A stretch of 64,000 nt of DNA, taken from Bedellia somnulentella (Eukaryota > Arthropoda > Insecta > Lepidoptera > Bedelliidae). A program made the translations under genes and the position numbers. Below, piece by piece: positions 54,830 to 63,700 of the stretch (its first letter is position 1; each line of letters starts with the position of its first letter). Below the pieces are notes generated by a model, which ran no database searches, was not told where the DNA came from, and saw only the letters and a program-made list of their open reading frames with translations. Location: positions 744,001 to 808,000 of the forward strand of contig OY755172.1 of assembly GCA_963576735.1 (NCBI GenBank). Reading direction: 5' to 3'.

Positions 54830-57800
54830 GGTTTGTATGTTCCTTATGGAAACAAAAACTACTCGACGGATTTTAATGAAACTTGGCACAATTATTCTTC
54901 ATACACCTGCGCAGGTTTTCGTATACTTTCCAGCAGAGTAGTAAAGGGGAAATTTGGGAAATTTTGGGAAAACGGGAGAAGTTACTCCATTTTTTAAGCT
55001 TCCGTCGCGTGTGCAGCCTTAATGGTTAAACTTACATAGAAATCATGTATGACGGAAAAATTCTGCATAAAATTATCTAAAAAAAATCTTTTACAGTTTA
55101 TGTCTATCTTTTACGGTTGACTCACAATAACACGTGTAATTCCTGATAGCTTAGCAGTTCGGAACATTCTGATTATATTTGTTTACTCTTACGTTTGTAA
55201 ACCTCTCACTCATCCCTAATTTAAAAAAGTTAACATTATTACCTATTCAATAAAAAAAGAATCATAGAAATCGGTAGACAAACACCGAAATTATACATAA
55301 AATAAGCCAGCGCGCCCGTGACCAAAACCAAATCTTTACTAATTTACATATAACATACTAGATGGCGCCAGTAGTTGCATCCTACATCACGTAATGAAAT
55401 GATTTATTTGTTAGATTGTTATAAATACTTCATAGCGTTTTATTTAAAAATTTGATATTAAACGGAAATACTGAACCGTTCATCAAAGCGCATTTAAAAT
55501 CACCAAACTACACTGTTTAGGGATTGCTATAAATTTAATAAATTGAAAACATTGCGCTGAATTTCACAATGCTTGAGCAGTGACTGAAGAAAGAAACCTC
55601 AGATATTTAAAAAAACAGCGCTACCCGTGCGAAGCTGGGACGATCCACTAGTTTAATAATAATTTCGCACTAGAAACCATTGACACTTTAGCTCAATTGG
55701 CAGAGCGACGGGGCGTATATCCGGAGGTCGTGGGTTCGATCCCCGCTGGTGTCGAATTTTTTCTTTCCTTTATTTATCCTTTATCTTAGAGAATTTAGTG
55801 TTTAGGATCTCACCATCGACAAAGAGCGAAGTCCATGCACCACGGCCACGGTGTCAGCGCCGACGGACTGGTCGAAGATCTGCAGCACGTTGGCCTTCAT
55901 CGAGAAAGACAGGAGCAGCTCCGACCACACGCCTGCAAAGTTAGCTTTAATATTTAATCTTTACAGTTTGATTTAGATACATTTATGATTGATGTCTTGA
56001 TTTTACATTTGCGATTGTAAATATTTTGAGGTATTACGTAAATAATGGACTTGACATGGTGTGTTACTTATAACAGCACAAATATCATGTCCATCTATGT
56101 CTGTATCTTAATACAATAAAATTGTGATACTATTTTTGGAAAAATGGGAGGCTAAAAATTGTAATGTTCAGCAACAAAATGTTGCCCACAAAACTTCAAA
56201 GATAGTTTAGAGCTTTATTTATTAATACTGCCGAAATTCATCGAATCAAGTGATGCCCATTTATAATATTTATTCCTTTGTGGCTTAGGAAGCCTTTCAT
56301 TACATATATTGGTTCGACTGGAGGTATTTCTTTTAAGGTCGTGAAGTAAATATCCGTTACTATTAAACAAGCTATTGTACTCACTAAGTTTAAGTTCCTC
56401 ATTCGTGGAAGCTGTTTCACCAGTGAGCCTCTCCTCGGAGTTGTTGGTGTTCATTGTCAAGTTGTTGTTCTCTTGGTACATTTTAGCTGAAATCATATTT
56501 TAATAAATAATCATAGCACATATTGAGGTGCTCGAGCTTGACCAGGATAGTATGACTTCTATCTTGTCCTGGGTATTATAATATCCATTTGATTTGAGTA
56601 AAACTACGTTAAATCTTACAAATTTATAAAGTGAATTTTTGCCTCTGATACCCCGTTTGTAATCCGAACGCTCTAACACTAGCTCACGAACACCACCCAT
56701 AACATTTCTATAAAACAATTATAATTTGTGTTAATTTTAAATGAATTAGAAGCCAAATAGAATACTTTTTATTTTTTTAAATTATGTTTTCACTTAAATC
56801 TTATAGTCTTAAAAACAAATGAAGTACATTATATTAACCTTTAGACACGGTAATAGACTCGAGTCCATTCCGTCCGTTCTCGACGACCATGTTCTCGACC
56901 CGACGTCTACGCCGGCGCACCTCGCGCGCCAACTTCACATCGTAGATTGTTGCTACTATCAACAGCACTCCGACAATCAGACACACACCCCTGGAACAGA
57001 AATCAAATTTTAGTTTTTATTGTTTGACTTGTGATACATTTAAGAAACCGTTACAGCCGTCCTAGCCTTATTCTTTATCACACAGGTTTTTTATTGTATA
57101 AAAAAAAGAATTCTTCAGAATATCATCCGTTTTTGCCGCCCGCCTTAGGGCACAACCATTACTATCAGATATCACTCTGAGTAATTGCTGTTTAGTGTCG
57201 GCTTAGAATAGCACTACTAGTATTTGTAAGAGGTGGCTAAGGGTATTGTAGCTCTTTAAATGATTTTTGGGCAAGGCGATCACCCATCACCAAAAACACT
57301 TTACAATCTCTTCCACACTCATTTACCAAAAGTGGCTGAAGAATTTCCGAAGCTCTGGAAGATTTATAGCCGTGAGCATATGTATGTTTATATATTTCCT
57401 ACTATATTTATCAGTTTAATTAAACCACAAACAATACTTACAACAAACACTGAAACGTGGGATCATCAATATAAGTATAGACACCCTGCGCCGGCGCCCT
57501 GATGGCGAGCACGGCGTGGCTCAGCAGAGGAGACCTGGTTGCTGTCAGCAGGTTGTGCACGTCGCTGGAGCTGCAGCTGCGCGGGAAGCAGACGCCCAGG
57601 TGGATGGTGCGGCGCTGGGGTGGGAAGAATAATTTATTTAGTTATAACAATTTACGAATTGGATATTATTGGAATGTTGTGCACGTCGTTGGTATTGCTA
57701 CGCGGGAATCAGACGCCCAAGTGGATGGTGCGGCGCTGGAGTAAAGAAGAGTTTCTAAATTATGGTTCATTCGCTTAGATAGTGTCGCTCTTTTATCGCA

Positions 57801-58600
57801 CCGTCTTGGCGCGTGCCGCAGATTATTAAAGGATGCTGCCGCTTAATCATAGGATCCCACGAGTGGCGTACCCACGCAGGTAAAATTGGCGACTTTGGTA
57901 AAACGATAATGTTGGATTGTTGGTATGGATTTCGTACAGATAATTATGAATCCGGCACTTCGAGCGATAAAGAATAATATTAGTTTATGTATCATACTCA
58001 TGTTTTTCATTAAAATTGTTTCTGCACCACGAACTTGTGTTCTGCACCTAGTTTGTCTGAATTATGTACGCACGAGAGTACCGACAATATCAAATAACAG
58101 GTAACTAAGGTAACGATTATATGTGTATGTATATATATCTTATACAGAAGCTTCACAGGTGTGTGTGTGTGTACACAGGCCACCTACACTGGGATCTAAT
58201 AGCCTGAGCTTATATTAGTACCTTTCGGTTCGCCTTTTAAATGCGCATTCACAGGCTCTTAAAATTTGGTCTCATAATATATAAACTATGGATATCTTTA
58301 TACTTCGTTGTGCATGAAACCTCATGTGGGGCAAATGTGGGGATTATTTTCGAACTCGAGTCCTGCTGGGATCGAAATTTTTCTTTCCTCAATTGATTAG
58401 TATGAATATTTTTTTCAGATTACAGCATTGTATATTATACAACCCCAATAAAAGTAAACTTACAAAACTGTTCAGCTGAGAATCATTGGTAGGAGTGATG
58501 GACATCCGGGCGCTGTAGAACACGGTCTCGAAGGGAGCCTCCGCGCCGCTCGTGGACACGTCATCGCGCCACGCCGAGAATATCTGGGAACCGCTGCTCT
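44310..58600 (-). CDS. NRF-6-like (nose resistant to fluoxetine) membrane acyltransferase, 13 visible exons, 5' end missing
   Basis: Exons in transcript order: 58464-58600, 57442-57614, 56839-56990, 56385-56486, 55814-55932, 53683-53825, 53301-53432, 52486-52651, 50565-50644, 50214-50439, 49644-49818, 44827-44969 and 44310-44438. All junctions are GT-AG and keep frame, giving 624 residues to a TGA. The first two exons are the extracellular NRF domain (VCFPRSCSSSDVHNLL). A membrane segment follows (VCLIVGVLLIVATIYDVKLA), then an acyltransferase-3 domain with about ten hydrophobic helices. Its conserved Arg-x10-His motif lies in LRSLSMVWVIFGH, across exons 5 and 6. LTYCAYLVHP-type sequence marks the C-terminal part. 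The family is implicated in lipid or drug uptake in C. elegans. The signal peptide and the start of the NRF domain are not seen; they may lie past 64000. Confidence 0.94.
44827..44969 (-). CDS. NRF-6-like exon 12
   Basis: WVRDLLASPLFYPFSRVTYC, then AYLVHPVVLRYVAM and HPIHLGELLV. Highly conserved YLVHP block; donor GTAAGT. Confidence 0.95.
44970..45340. other. NRF-6-like intron 12, 3' part
   Basis: AT-rich intron sequence with no feature seen. Confidence 0.6.
45371..46025 (-). pseudogene. RTE ORF2 C-terminal region
   Basis: Open frame IEREVNMTECVIEMNGKKVE, EFVYLGSLFTRDGKCDD, MYGSECWVWQKKHESRVNAV, GHIERMDD, RRTHLDQIENVLKKAGVRSM: the domain downstream of the RT palm in RTE-like elements, including the YLG thumb block. 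Joined at 46025 to the ADAT3-like block. Confidence 0.93.
46026..46520 (-). pseudogene. ADAT3: ADAT3-like deaminase fragment captured inside the RTE
   Basis: Uninterrupted, intron-less frame: NASVVVDPSMQAIVAIASDH, then [48 protein letters not shown] and GALKSKTKLQ. This is the deaminase domain of ADAT3/Tad3, the non-catalytic partner of ADAT2 that makes inosine-34 in tRNAs. The family usually has H-A-V-M at the zinc-ligand position; here it is N-S-V-M, so one zinc ligand is lost, while PCLMC is kept. The N-terminal region and the last C-terminal residues are missing. It replaces roughly 25 codons of RTE ORF2 and shares its orientation. No poly-A and no target duplication were seen. Confidence 0.85.
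46521..47645 (-). pseudogene. RTE reverse transcriptase core
   Basis: From EWCERKLSDNFRNNQKLFWK through MKLGKAAGYDRINTEML, VPLYKGKGSHQEARNYRGIS, CSFIDLEKAYDRVVRKCLWE (catalytic Asp), RGVRQGCVASPWLFNLFMDD and CLLYADDQVLLASSVEEL (catalytic YADD). The RT is complete and open for 348 codons until FEKK, after which an indel puts stops before the NVDKTKT codons at the ADAT3 junction. Reverse transcription for target-primed insertion is the family role; this copy cannot encode a full ORF2. Confidence 0.94.
47638..47645. repeat. hAT-type 8-bp target duplication (left)
   Basis: ACACCATT at 47638-47645 and again at 48932-48939. Confidence 0.92.
47646..48931. mobile_element. Non-autonomous hAT-type element (1286 bp) in the RTE
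   Basis: TIRs CAGGGCCGCGCC and GGCGCGGCCCTG, 8-bp target duplication ACACCATT, no transposase frame. The ends are GC-rich (GCGCCTGTGTGCGG against CCGCACACAGGCGCC-like), the inside AT-rich. A further repeat is nested at 47703-48075. Confidence 0.9.
47703..48075 (+). mobile_element. Nested repeat ending GACTCGCACTTGGCCGG
   Basis: AAGGTTCCCTATCAAAAGG ... CGGGACCCAATTACTAAGAC ... GTGAGCCGACTCGCACTTGG. I recall this string as a very abundant lepidopteran interspersed repeat; class not determined here. Confidence 0.55.
48961..49643. other. NRF-6-like intron 12, 5' part
   Basis: AT-rich; a TAAA run near 49495-49510; nothing else. Confidence 0.6.
49644..49818 (-). CDS. NRF-6-like exon 11
   Basis: LWVSVGWTTCSGTFLFLIFG, then QLGVAAAAVYSALSHSLWAA and GWVIVACSTGHG. 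Two hydrophobic helices; GC-rich. Confidence 0.95.
50214..50439 (-). CDS. NRF-6-like exon 10
   Basis: HFKLSAILTGLLFISSLLTT, then KIYDKPWTRLGPYLVGMATG and WILFKTNLKI. The KPWTRxGPYLVGM block is typical of the family. Confidence 0.96.
50565..50644 (-). CDS. NRF-6-like exon 9
   Basis: CMLWSWYLSDDTQFYAVSAI then LLILATS; one hydrophobic helix, WYLxxDxQFY block conserved in the family. Confidence 0.95.
50645..52485. other. NRF-6-like intron 8 with an inverted repeat structure
   Basis: Contains AATGGTAGATCTGTCACCAA (51449-51468) and the inverted TTGGTGACAGATCTACCATT (52117-52137). They are accompanied by TAAATAATAGCTCTGTG against a related ATTATTTAAGAAACACAGA, suggesting an old TIR element of about 0.8-1 kb (roughly 51400-52190). 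Confidence 0.45.
52486..52651 (-). CDS. NRF-6-like exon 8
   Basis: LTAPYLFMLGVVEVTMKWFA, then CPQYWWRNLLYINTLFPVDQ. The CPxYWWRNLLYINT block is the family's best-known signature. Confidence 0.97.
52676..52883 (+). mobile_element. RTE LINE 3' coding fragment
   Basis: With frameshifts encodes KLVKEIYRADVDGNVSRERP, RRTHLDQIASVLKKPGV and RACMRRLMDVN. Opposite in strand to the host gene. Confidence 0.85.
53301..53432 (-). CDS. NRF-6-like exon 7
   Basis: GMLVSFLYFRTNAKGKLDLL, then GRRKLTSGILQLLGLIGYRF. Acceptor GCTCAG, donor GTAAGT. Confidence 0.95.
   Translation of the reverse strand, partial: GYAGVVPVLPHQCKRQARPVDQRQKEAYFWDSTTAWINRIQIC
53683..53825 (-). CDS. NRF-6-like exon 6
   Basis: VWVIFGHTCIVVFKYADNTA, then FWFQLIISAVYSVDTFFCLG. 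Contains the conserved GH of the acyltransferase-3 motif. Confidence 0.96.
53900..54080 (+). mobile_element. LINE 3'-end fragment (GATGAT tail)
   Basis: TTTGGGGGAGGCCCATGTCC then AGCAGTGGACGTCTATTGGC and a GATGAT-rich tail. The same ending recurs at 58975-59025. Confidence 0.7.
54084..54338 (-). mobile_element. SINE-A copy 17
   Basis: Antisense copy placed in the GATGAT tail of the LINE fragment; ATGATGATGAA on both sides. Old, with small indels. Confidence 0.8.
54622..54658 (-). mobile_element. SINE-C tail fragment
   Basis: TTTTTTGTTCATGAAAACCT and CATGTGGGGAATATTTC only. Confidence 0.55.
54669..55651 (+). mobile_element. Non-autonomous Helitron, full unit, opposite orientation
   Basis: 5' TCTATACTTATAATAAATCT (or 3 bp earlier, after an A) and 3' CGCTACCCGTGCGAAGCTGG followed by ATCCACTAG then T. 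983 bp, high similarity to 10309-11280. Internal (CTGT)n at 54791-54830. Confidence 0.85.
55681..55790 (+). mobile_element. SINE-C head, tRNA-like
   Basis: GACACTTTAGCTCAATTGGC and GTCGTGGGTTCGATCCCCGC fold as D and T arms with pairing acceptor ends. The anticodon stem is poor and the loop lacks U33. The adjoining TTTTTTCTTTCCTTTATTTA is shared with the other SINE-C copies. Confidence 0.7.
55814..55932 (-). CDS. NRF-6-like exon 5
   Basis: VWSELLLSFSMKANVLQIFD, then VVHGLRSLSM. Start of the acyltransferase-3 domain; holds the conserved Arg. Confidence 0.96.
56385..56486 (-). CDS. NRF-6-like exon 4
   Basis: KMYQENNNLTMNTNNSEERL, then TGETASTNEELKL. Polar linker between the first helix and the acyltransferase domain; donor GTGAGT. 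Confidence 0.9.
56839..56990 (-). CDS. NRF-6-like exon 3
   Basis: VCLIVGVLLIVATIYDVKLA, then REVRRRRRRVENMVVENGRN. First membrane helix followed by a basic cytosolic stretch. Confidence 0.94.
57190..57394 (+). mobile_element. SINE-A copy 18, divergent
   Basis: Sense, GCTGTTTAGTGTCGGCTTAG to TAGCCGTGAGCATATGTATG; B-box zone partly lost. Confidence 0.75.
57442..57614 (-). CDS. NRF-6-like exon 2
   Basis: RRTIHLGVCFPRSCSSSDVH, then NLLTATRSPLLSHAVLAIRA and YIDDPTFQCL. The C-x3-C of CFPRSC is characteristic of the NRF domain. Confidence 0.95.
57677..57745 (-). pseudogene. Duplicated fragment of NRF-6-like exon 2
   Basis: About 69 bp repeating the first part of exon 2 and its acceptor side, with a TGA replacing the Cys codon of VCFPRS. 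Offset about 124 bp from the real exon. Confidence 0.85.
57746..58463. other. NRF-6-like intron 1
   Basis: AT-rich with a GT run near 58158 and a short SINE-C remnant at 58308-58395 (ACCTCATGTGGGG, CGAAATTTTTCTTTCC). Nothing else. Confidence 0.55.
58464..58600 (-). CDS. NRF-6-like exon 1 visible
   Basis: SSGSQIFSAWRDDVSTSGAE, then APFETVFYSARM and NDSQLNSF. NRF-domain part; phase 1 at its 5' side, so at least one exon lies upstream. Confidence 0.88.
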
Positions 58601-58837
58601 CTGAAATAACAAATTTAAAAATGCATTACTTTAAGTCTATAAGGTTCAAACCTGTTTAGAATTAAATATAAAATTGTTATTGATATAGCATAGCGCGAAA
58701 GTGTTGGATGTTCCGTGCCATGATTCAGTCAATAGTGCACGAAAATGTCTACACATGTATGCAGTTTAAATCAAATGATTAATTATATGAAGCTATAATA
58801 GGCAACGTTCGTGGACAGTCACTGGCGTAGGCAGGAG

Positions 58838-59027
58838 TTACATTGCAGGCAGAACCGACAACCGTTGGGGCAAGATTCTAAAGTAGCTGTCACGTTCCGG
58901 ACTGTGTCGTGTGGCCTCCCATAAGTTGGAACTATGCCGTTGGATTAGGGCAGCGCAATTGTATAATTGTTTTGGGGAGGCCTATCTCAAGCAGTAGACA
59001 TCGATTAGCTGAATGATGATGATAAAA
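58838..59027 (+). mobile_element. LINE 3'-end fragment (GATGAT tail), copy 2
   Basis: TTGGGGAGGCCTATCTCAAG, CAGTAGACATCGATTAGCTG and GATGATGAT; family of 53900-54080. Confidence 0.68.
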
Positions 59028-60490
59028 TCAAATGACGTTGTCTGTTTCAAATATAATAAAGTTGTTTTAGCTTTTAATATTATAAATATTATAAAGTTAT
59101 TTAATATTGTTAAAAAATCTTCATATTTAAATTACTTTTTAGCAATTTTTCTGTTTAACATAGTTGATTTTTTTTTCGTTCCTATCGTGTGGGTTCGGGG
59201 TTCGTATACCGAACACAAGTAAATAATATATTCACCATCAAATCTGCAGGTTTTAGTTTCTCGGTGTAAAAAAGGAAGAATAAATAGCGATGCAGTTACG
59301 GCGTGCGAAGATATCGAGAACTTTATTGATAGTAAATGAGAAAAGCTAAGAACTTTATTGGAGTGCGGCTAATCTGTACGAAACGAAAGCAGAATCTTAT
59401 CTTGCTTTAAAACTGTTCGCAATAAACTTTTCACGTTGCTAAAACATATCTACGCAATTTATCGAGTCTAAGCTTTACCGTCATGAGATCACTGGTATAA
59501 GAGGTTACCGGACTGTGAAATAGGATGCCCCTACATGACTTTCCGTCGCAATGTCCGGAAACTCTGATTCCAGGAAGATTACACAACGCAGATGACAAAA
59601 CAATGATGTGTTGTAATCCGATGTCCGATGCATTGTATGCAATTTTGCTGATTCTAGCTTTTTTGAAGCGATTTTGGAATGGTCACGTTTTAGTGTTTTT
59701 TAAATGATCATTTGTATATAAAAAACTTTTATTTATATTAAAAAAAACACAAGTCACAAGTTTTATTTGTGTATATCTTATAACTGTCAATATTATAGCT
59801 AGGAGTTTAAAATTAATATACCTATTAAATCTTTTTCTGGGAGAAGCTGCAGCAAAAAAGCAATGGAAATTATTTTATCTACTCTATCTCACTAACCAGA
59901 GCGGAAAAAAATACTTATGCTGTTATTTTATTACACATAATTCGAAATGTTCCAAAAATTATGAAAGGCATATACAGGCAATACAGGTGCCTTTCATCAC
60001 TGTCATTTCATTATATATAGGTATATAGTTATCAACTTTAGTTATTTCGGCTACAAACTATAAATAACGAAGTCTGAATATATTGGGAGGTAAAATGTTT
60101 AAAATGTACTTTCTATTAGTCAAGGTCGCCTGCAAGGTTGCGCTTGAGATAGATCATGTTTTTATGATCGATTACATCAGAGAAGGCATTGACTTGCGGG
60201 TCCCACCGTACAATGCGGTTAGTAGCCCGTTCTATTTATTTTGAGTAACTTATAAAACATCTTATTGTGTAAAACATCTCATTTACTTCATTACAAATTT
60301 TTTATATCTCTATGTTTCAAAGTCATGAAAGACAATGTGGATAAAATATTGATGTGACATACATTTTAACATGTGAAACTAAATTATTATCATGCTAAGT
60401 TTAAAATTTGTACAGAATAACCTTAATCTATGAGTTTTAAATATATATACAAAAGAAAGAAATAATAATTAAACAATATAAAAAATATTT
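59028..60490. other. Upstream of visible NRF-6-like exons, nothing firm
   Basis: AT-rich. A minus-strand stretch at about 60115-60228 reads without stops for 37 codons but I could not assign it. Confidence 0.45.
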
Positions 60491-60497
60491 TCAAAAT

Positions 60498-60738
60498 CAC
60501 TGCCGCTGCGGGGAAGGATTCCCAAAAGGCTGAGCCGAAACCCTCCACCAGCAGGCCTGTGGAGGAACCAGAAGCTCTCCAAGAGGCCGTGGACCAGCTC
60601 GGTCGGCTGGCATGCAATGACCTCGTCCCGGATCCCTGGGAAGAGGCCATGATGACTTCATCGCCCAGGACACACTCTGAGTTGGACCTGGATGAGGAGC
60701 TGGAAGCGGAGATCCTTAAAGATGCTCCCCCCTCCTAA
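60498..60738 (+). CDS. LINE ORF1 C-terminal tail (5' truncated element)
   Basis: Frame TAAAGKDSQKAEPKPSTSRP, then PEALQEAVDQLGRLACNDLV, ending EILKDAPPS-stop. Eighty codons of an acidic, proline-rich tail of an ORF1 protein; the preceding sequence switches abruptly to AT-rich host DNA at about 60490, so the element is 5' truncated. The stop overlaps the start of ORF2 by 17 bp. Confidence 0.7.
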
Positions 60739-63700
60739 AACCATCTCAATCCTCCAGACCAATATCCAGCACAGTCAAGCGGCGACGGCTACCCTACGCA
60801 CAGTGCTGGATAAAAACATCAACAGTATTGCTCTGATTCAGGAGCCGTGGATCAGGGCAAACCGTATATGTGGTCTCAGTAACATCGGAGGTAAGTTAAT
60901 CTGCGACACCACATGCACAAACCCAAGGGCATGCATTTATATTCCTAAATATATTCAAAGCATGCCACTCACCCAATATTGTTCCAGAGACCTGATAGCT
61001 ATCAAGATCACAACAGCTAGCAGGGTGATCCCAGATGTGGTCCTAGCGTCCTGCTACATGCCCGGTGACGCCGACTGCCCACCTAAAGAAATGGTCGACC
61101 TGGTGCAGTACTGTGAGCAGTCCGGTACTGAGCTCATCATCGGAGCCGATGCAAATGCGCATCATCCGCTGTGGGGCTGCCACGCGGCCAATCAAAGAGG
61201 ACAGGTATTATCAACCTATTTATTCTCTACTAACCTTAGCATAGCAAATATAGGATCGGAGCCCACATGGGTTACATCCAGGGGCCAAACTATCATTGAC
61301 ATTACACTAGTTAGCACCGGGGCGTCCCACTTAGTCTCAAATTGGCACGTGTCAAAAGAACTAAGCTGCGCTGATCATCGGCGGATCTGTTTCAACATTA
61401 CCAGTGACTACACACTACCCCCTCCTAAACGTAACCCTCGAGTTACGAATGTAATCTCATATAGATCGTCTCTAAAAAGTAAGCTAAATACACTCACCAA
61501 CGAGAATATAGATGGCCCTACACAAATTGAAAATGACCTTAAAGTAGTAACCGCAGCTATAATCGAGTCTTATGAAGCCTCCTGCCCACTTAAACAACCA
61601 ACAATCCCAGGGAAAGAAACCAGTAGGTGGTGGACCCCGGAGTTGGAAAAAATGCGCGGTGAACTACGCAAACTTTTCAATAAAGCTAAAAACTCCAGGC
61701 TACCTACAGACTGGGAAAACTATAAAAGCATGTTAGCCACCTACAAAAAACGAATCCGATCTAGCAAAAGGCAAGCTTGGCGAAAGTTTTGCGGATCAAT
61801 AGAATCGAACAATAAAGCGGCTAGGGTTCGAAAAATTCTGTCTACCGATAACAACCTCACCGTAGGGCCGCTCAAAACACCTGATAATACATACACCACG
61901 ACAGATACAGAAACACATAAATTGCTCCTAGACTGCCACTTCCCAGACTGTCATCATACTGATGATATTGACTGGAATGAGGAGCATATTACGCCTCCTA
62001 CCGAAGCGGACAGGCTCTTCTCACGAGACCTTGTCACTAATGACCAAATTGAATGGGCGGTTAAGTCTTTCAACCCCTTCAAATCACCAGGCCTAGATGG
62101 AATCTTCCCTGCTTTGCTCCAGTGGGCAAGAGACATCCTATCCCCCTGGCTGGTCAAAATATATCAATCATGCATCACTTACAGATATGTACCGATACCA
62201 TGGCGCGAAGTCAAAGTAACTTTCATACCCAAACCCGGTAAGTCGGACTATACCGACCCGAAGTCCTTTAGACCCATCAGCCTCACATCCTTTCTCTTAA
62301 AAACTCTGGAAAGACTCTGTGACAGACATATAAGAGAAAAATCACTTGCGAAAAAACCCCTCCATATAAACCAACACGCTTTCACTAAAGATAAATCAAC
62401 TGAGACTGCACTACACAACGTTATATCTAAAATTGAATGTGCACTCAGCACCAAGCTATCCACACTAGGCACCTTCATAGATATTGAAGGTGCTTTCGAT
62501 AAAACTAACATACCCTGTATCGAGAAAACTCTGAAAGACTTCCGTGTTAACTCCACACTCAGGGGTTGGGTTGTTAACATGTTGAGACTCAGAGCGGTCC
62601 AAGTAACCTTAAAAGACACCACCAGAGCCATTGTGACAAGAGGATGCCCCCAAGGGGGGGTCCTCTCCCCACTCCTATGGAACATGGTGGTCGACTCTCT
62701 ACTTAGGAGGCTTAATGCCCGAGGCTACTTTACTGTAGGCTACGCGGACGATCTCACTATCCTACTAAATGGAAATCATGTAAACACGCTCTGCAATCAA
62801 ATGGGTCAAGCATTAAGAGTAGTGGAGACATGGTGTAACGAATACGACCTGAAAGTAAACCCTAAAAAGACTGAACTAATTCTTTTCACTCACAAAAGGA
62901 AACTCCCCCCTTTTGAACTTCCAAAACTCTTTGGAACCCAACTCACTCTTTCCAAGACTGTTAAATATCTAGGAATTACCCTAGATGACAAACTGAGCTG
63001 GAAACCACATTTAGATAACACTTTAAAAAAAGCCAGCGCTATGCTATGGCAGTGCAAGCGGATACTAGGTAAAAACTGGGGATTAAAACCTAAGATCGTA
63101 CACTGGCTTTATACCACCATTATTAGACCTGTGATAACCTACGGCTCACTGGTCTGGTGGTCGAGAACTAGATTAACAACAGCCCAAAACGACCTAGAAA
63201 AAATGCAACGGCTTGCCTGTATGGCCATCACGGGCTGTATGAGAACCGCACCCACGGCAGCTCTTCAGGTGCTACTGAATCTGCCGGCCTTACACTTACA
63301 CATACAGCAAGAGGCAGCGATGTCCTCACTTAGGCTGAAAAAGGCAGGACACCTCAAAAATGACTCCAGAATCCTACACACTAATATTTATACAGCGGCC
63401 ATCCAATACCAGCCCTTACTTACTGCACCATGTGATAGGATAACAAAAACCATTATAACCAAGCACAATTACACTGTTGTACTCGAAGAGGAACAACATG
63501 ACTACTCCGATATTAAAGAGGTGCGTGTGTATACAGATGGCTCCAAGACCAACCAAGGGACTGGAGCGGGCGTATACTCACAAGACCTCAATATCAAAAT
63601 CTCCAAAAGCCTAGGCCACCACAATACGGTATTCCAAGCGGAGTGTCTTGGAATAATTGAGGCGGCAATGGCAATCAAAGCCCGTGCGCTGTCCGATATG

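Noticed and set aside
55681..55754. tRNA-like cloverleaf
   Set aside because: The D and T arms pair well, but the anticodon stem is poor, the loop lacks U33, and the same head with the same non-tRNA tail recurs elsewhere, so it is a SINE.
60115..60228. Minus-strand 37-codon open frame
   Set aside because: Looks coding-like in composition but has no convincing splice sites or recognisable family; it could not be joined in phase to the NRF-6-like exons.
61954..62685. Minus-strand open frames of 67 and 145 codons
   Set aside because: Antisense shadows of the intact LINE ORF2.
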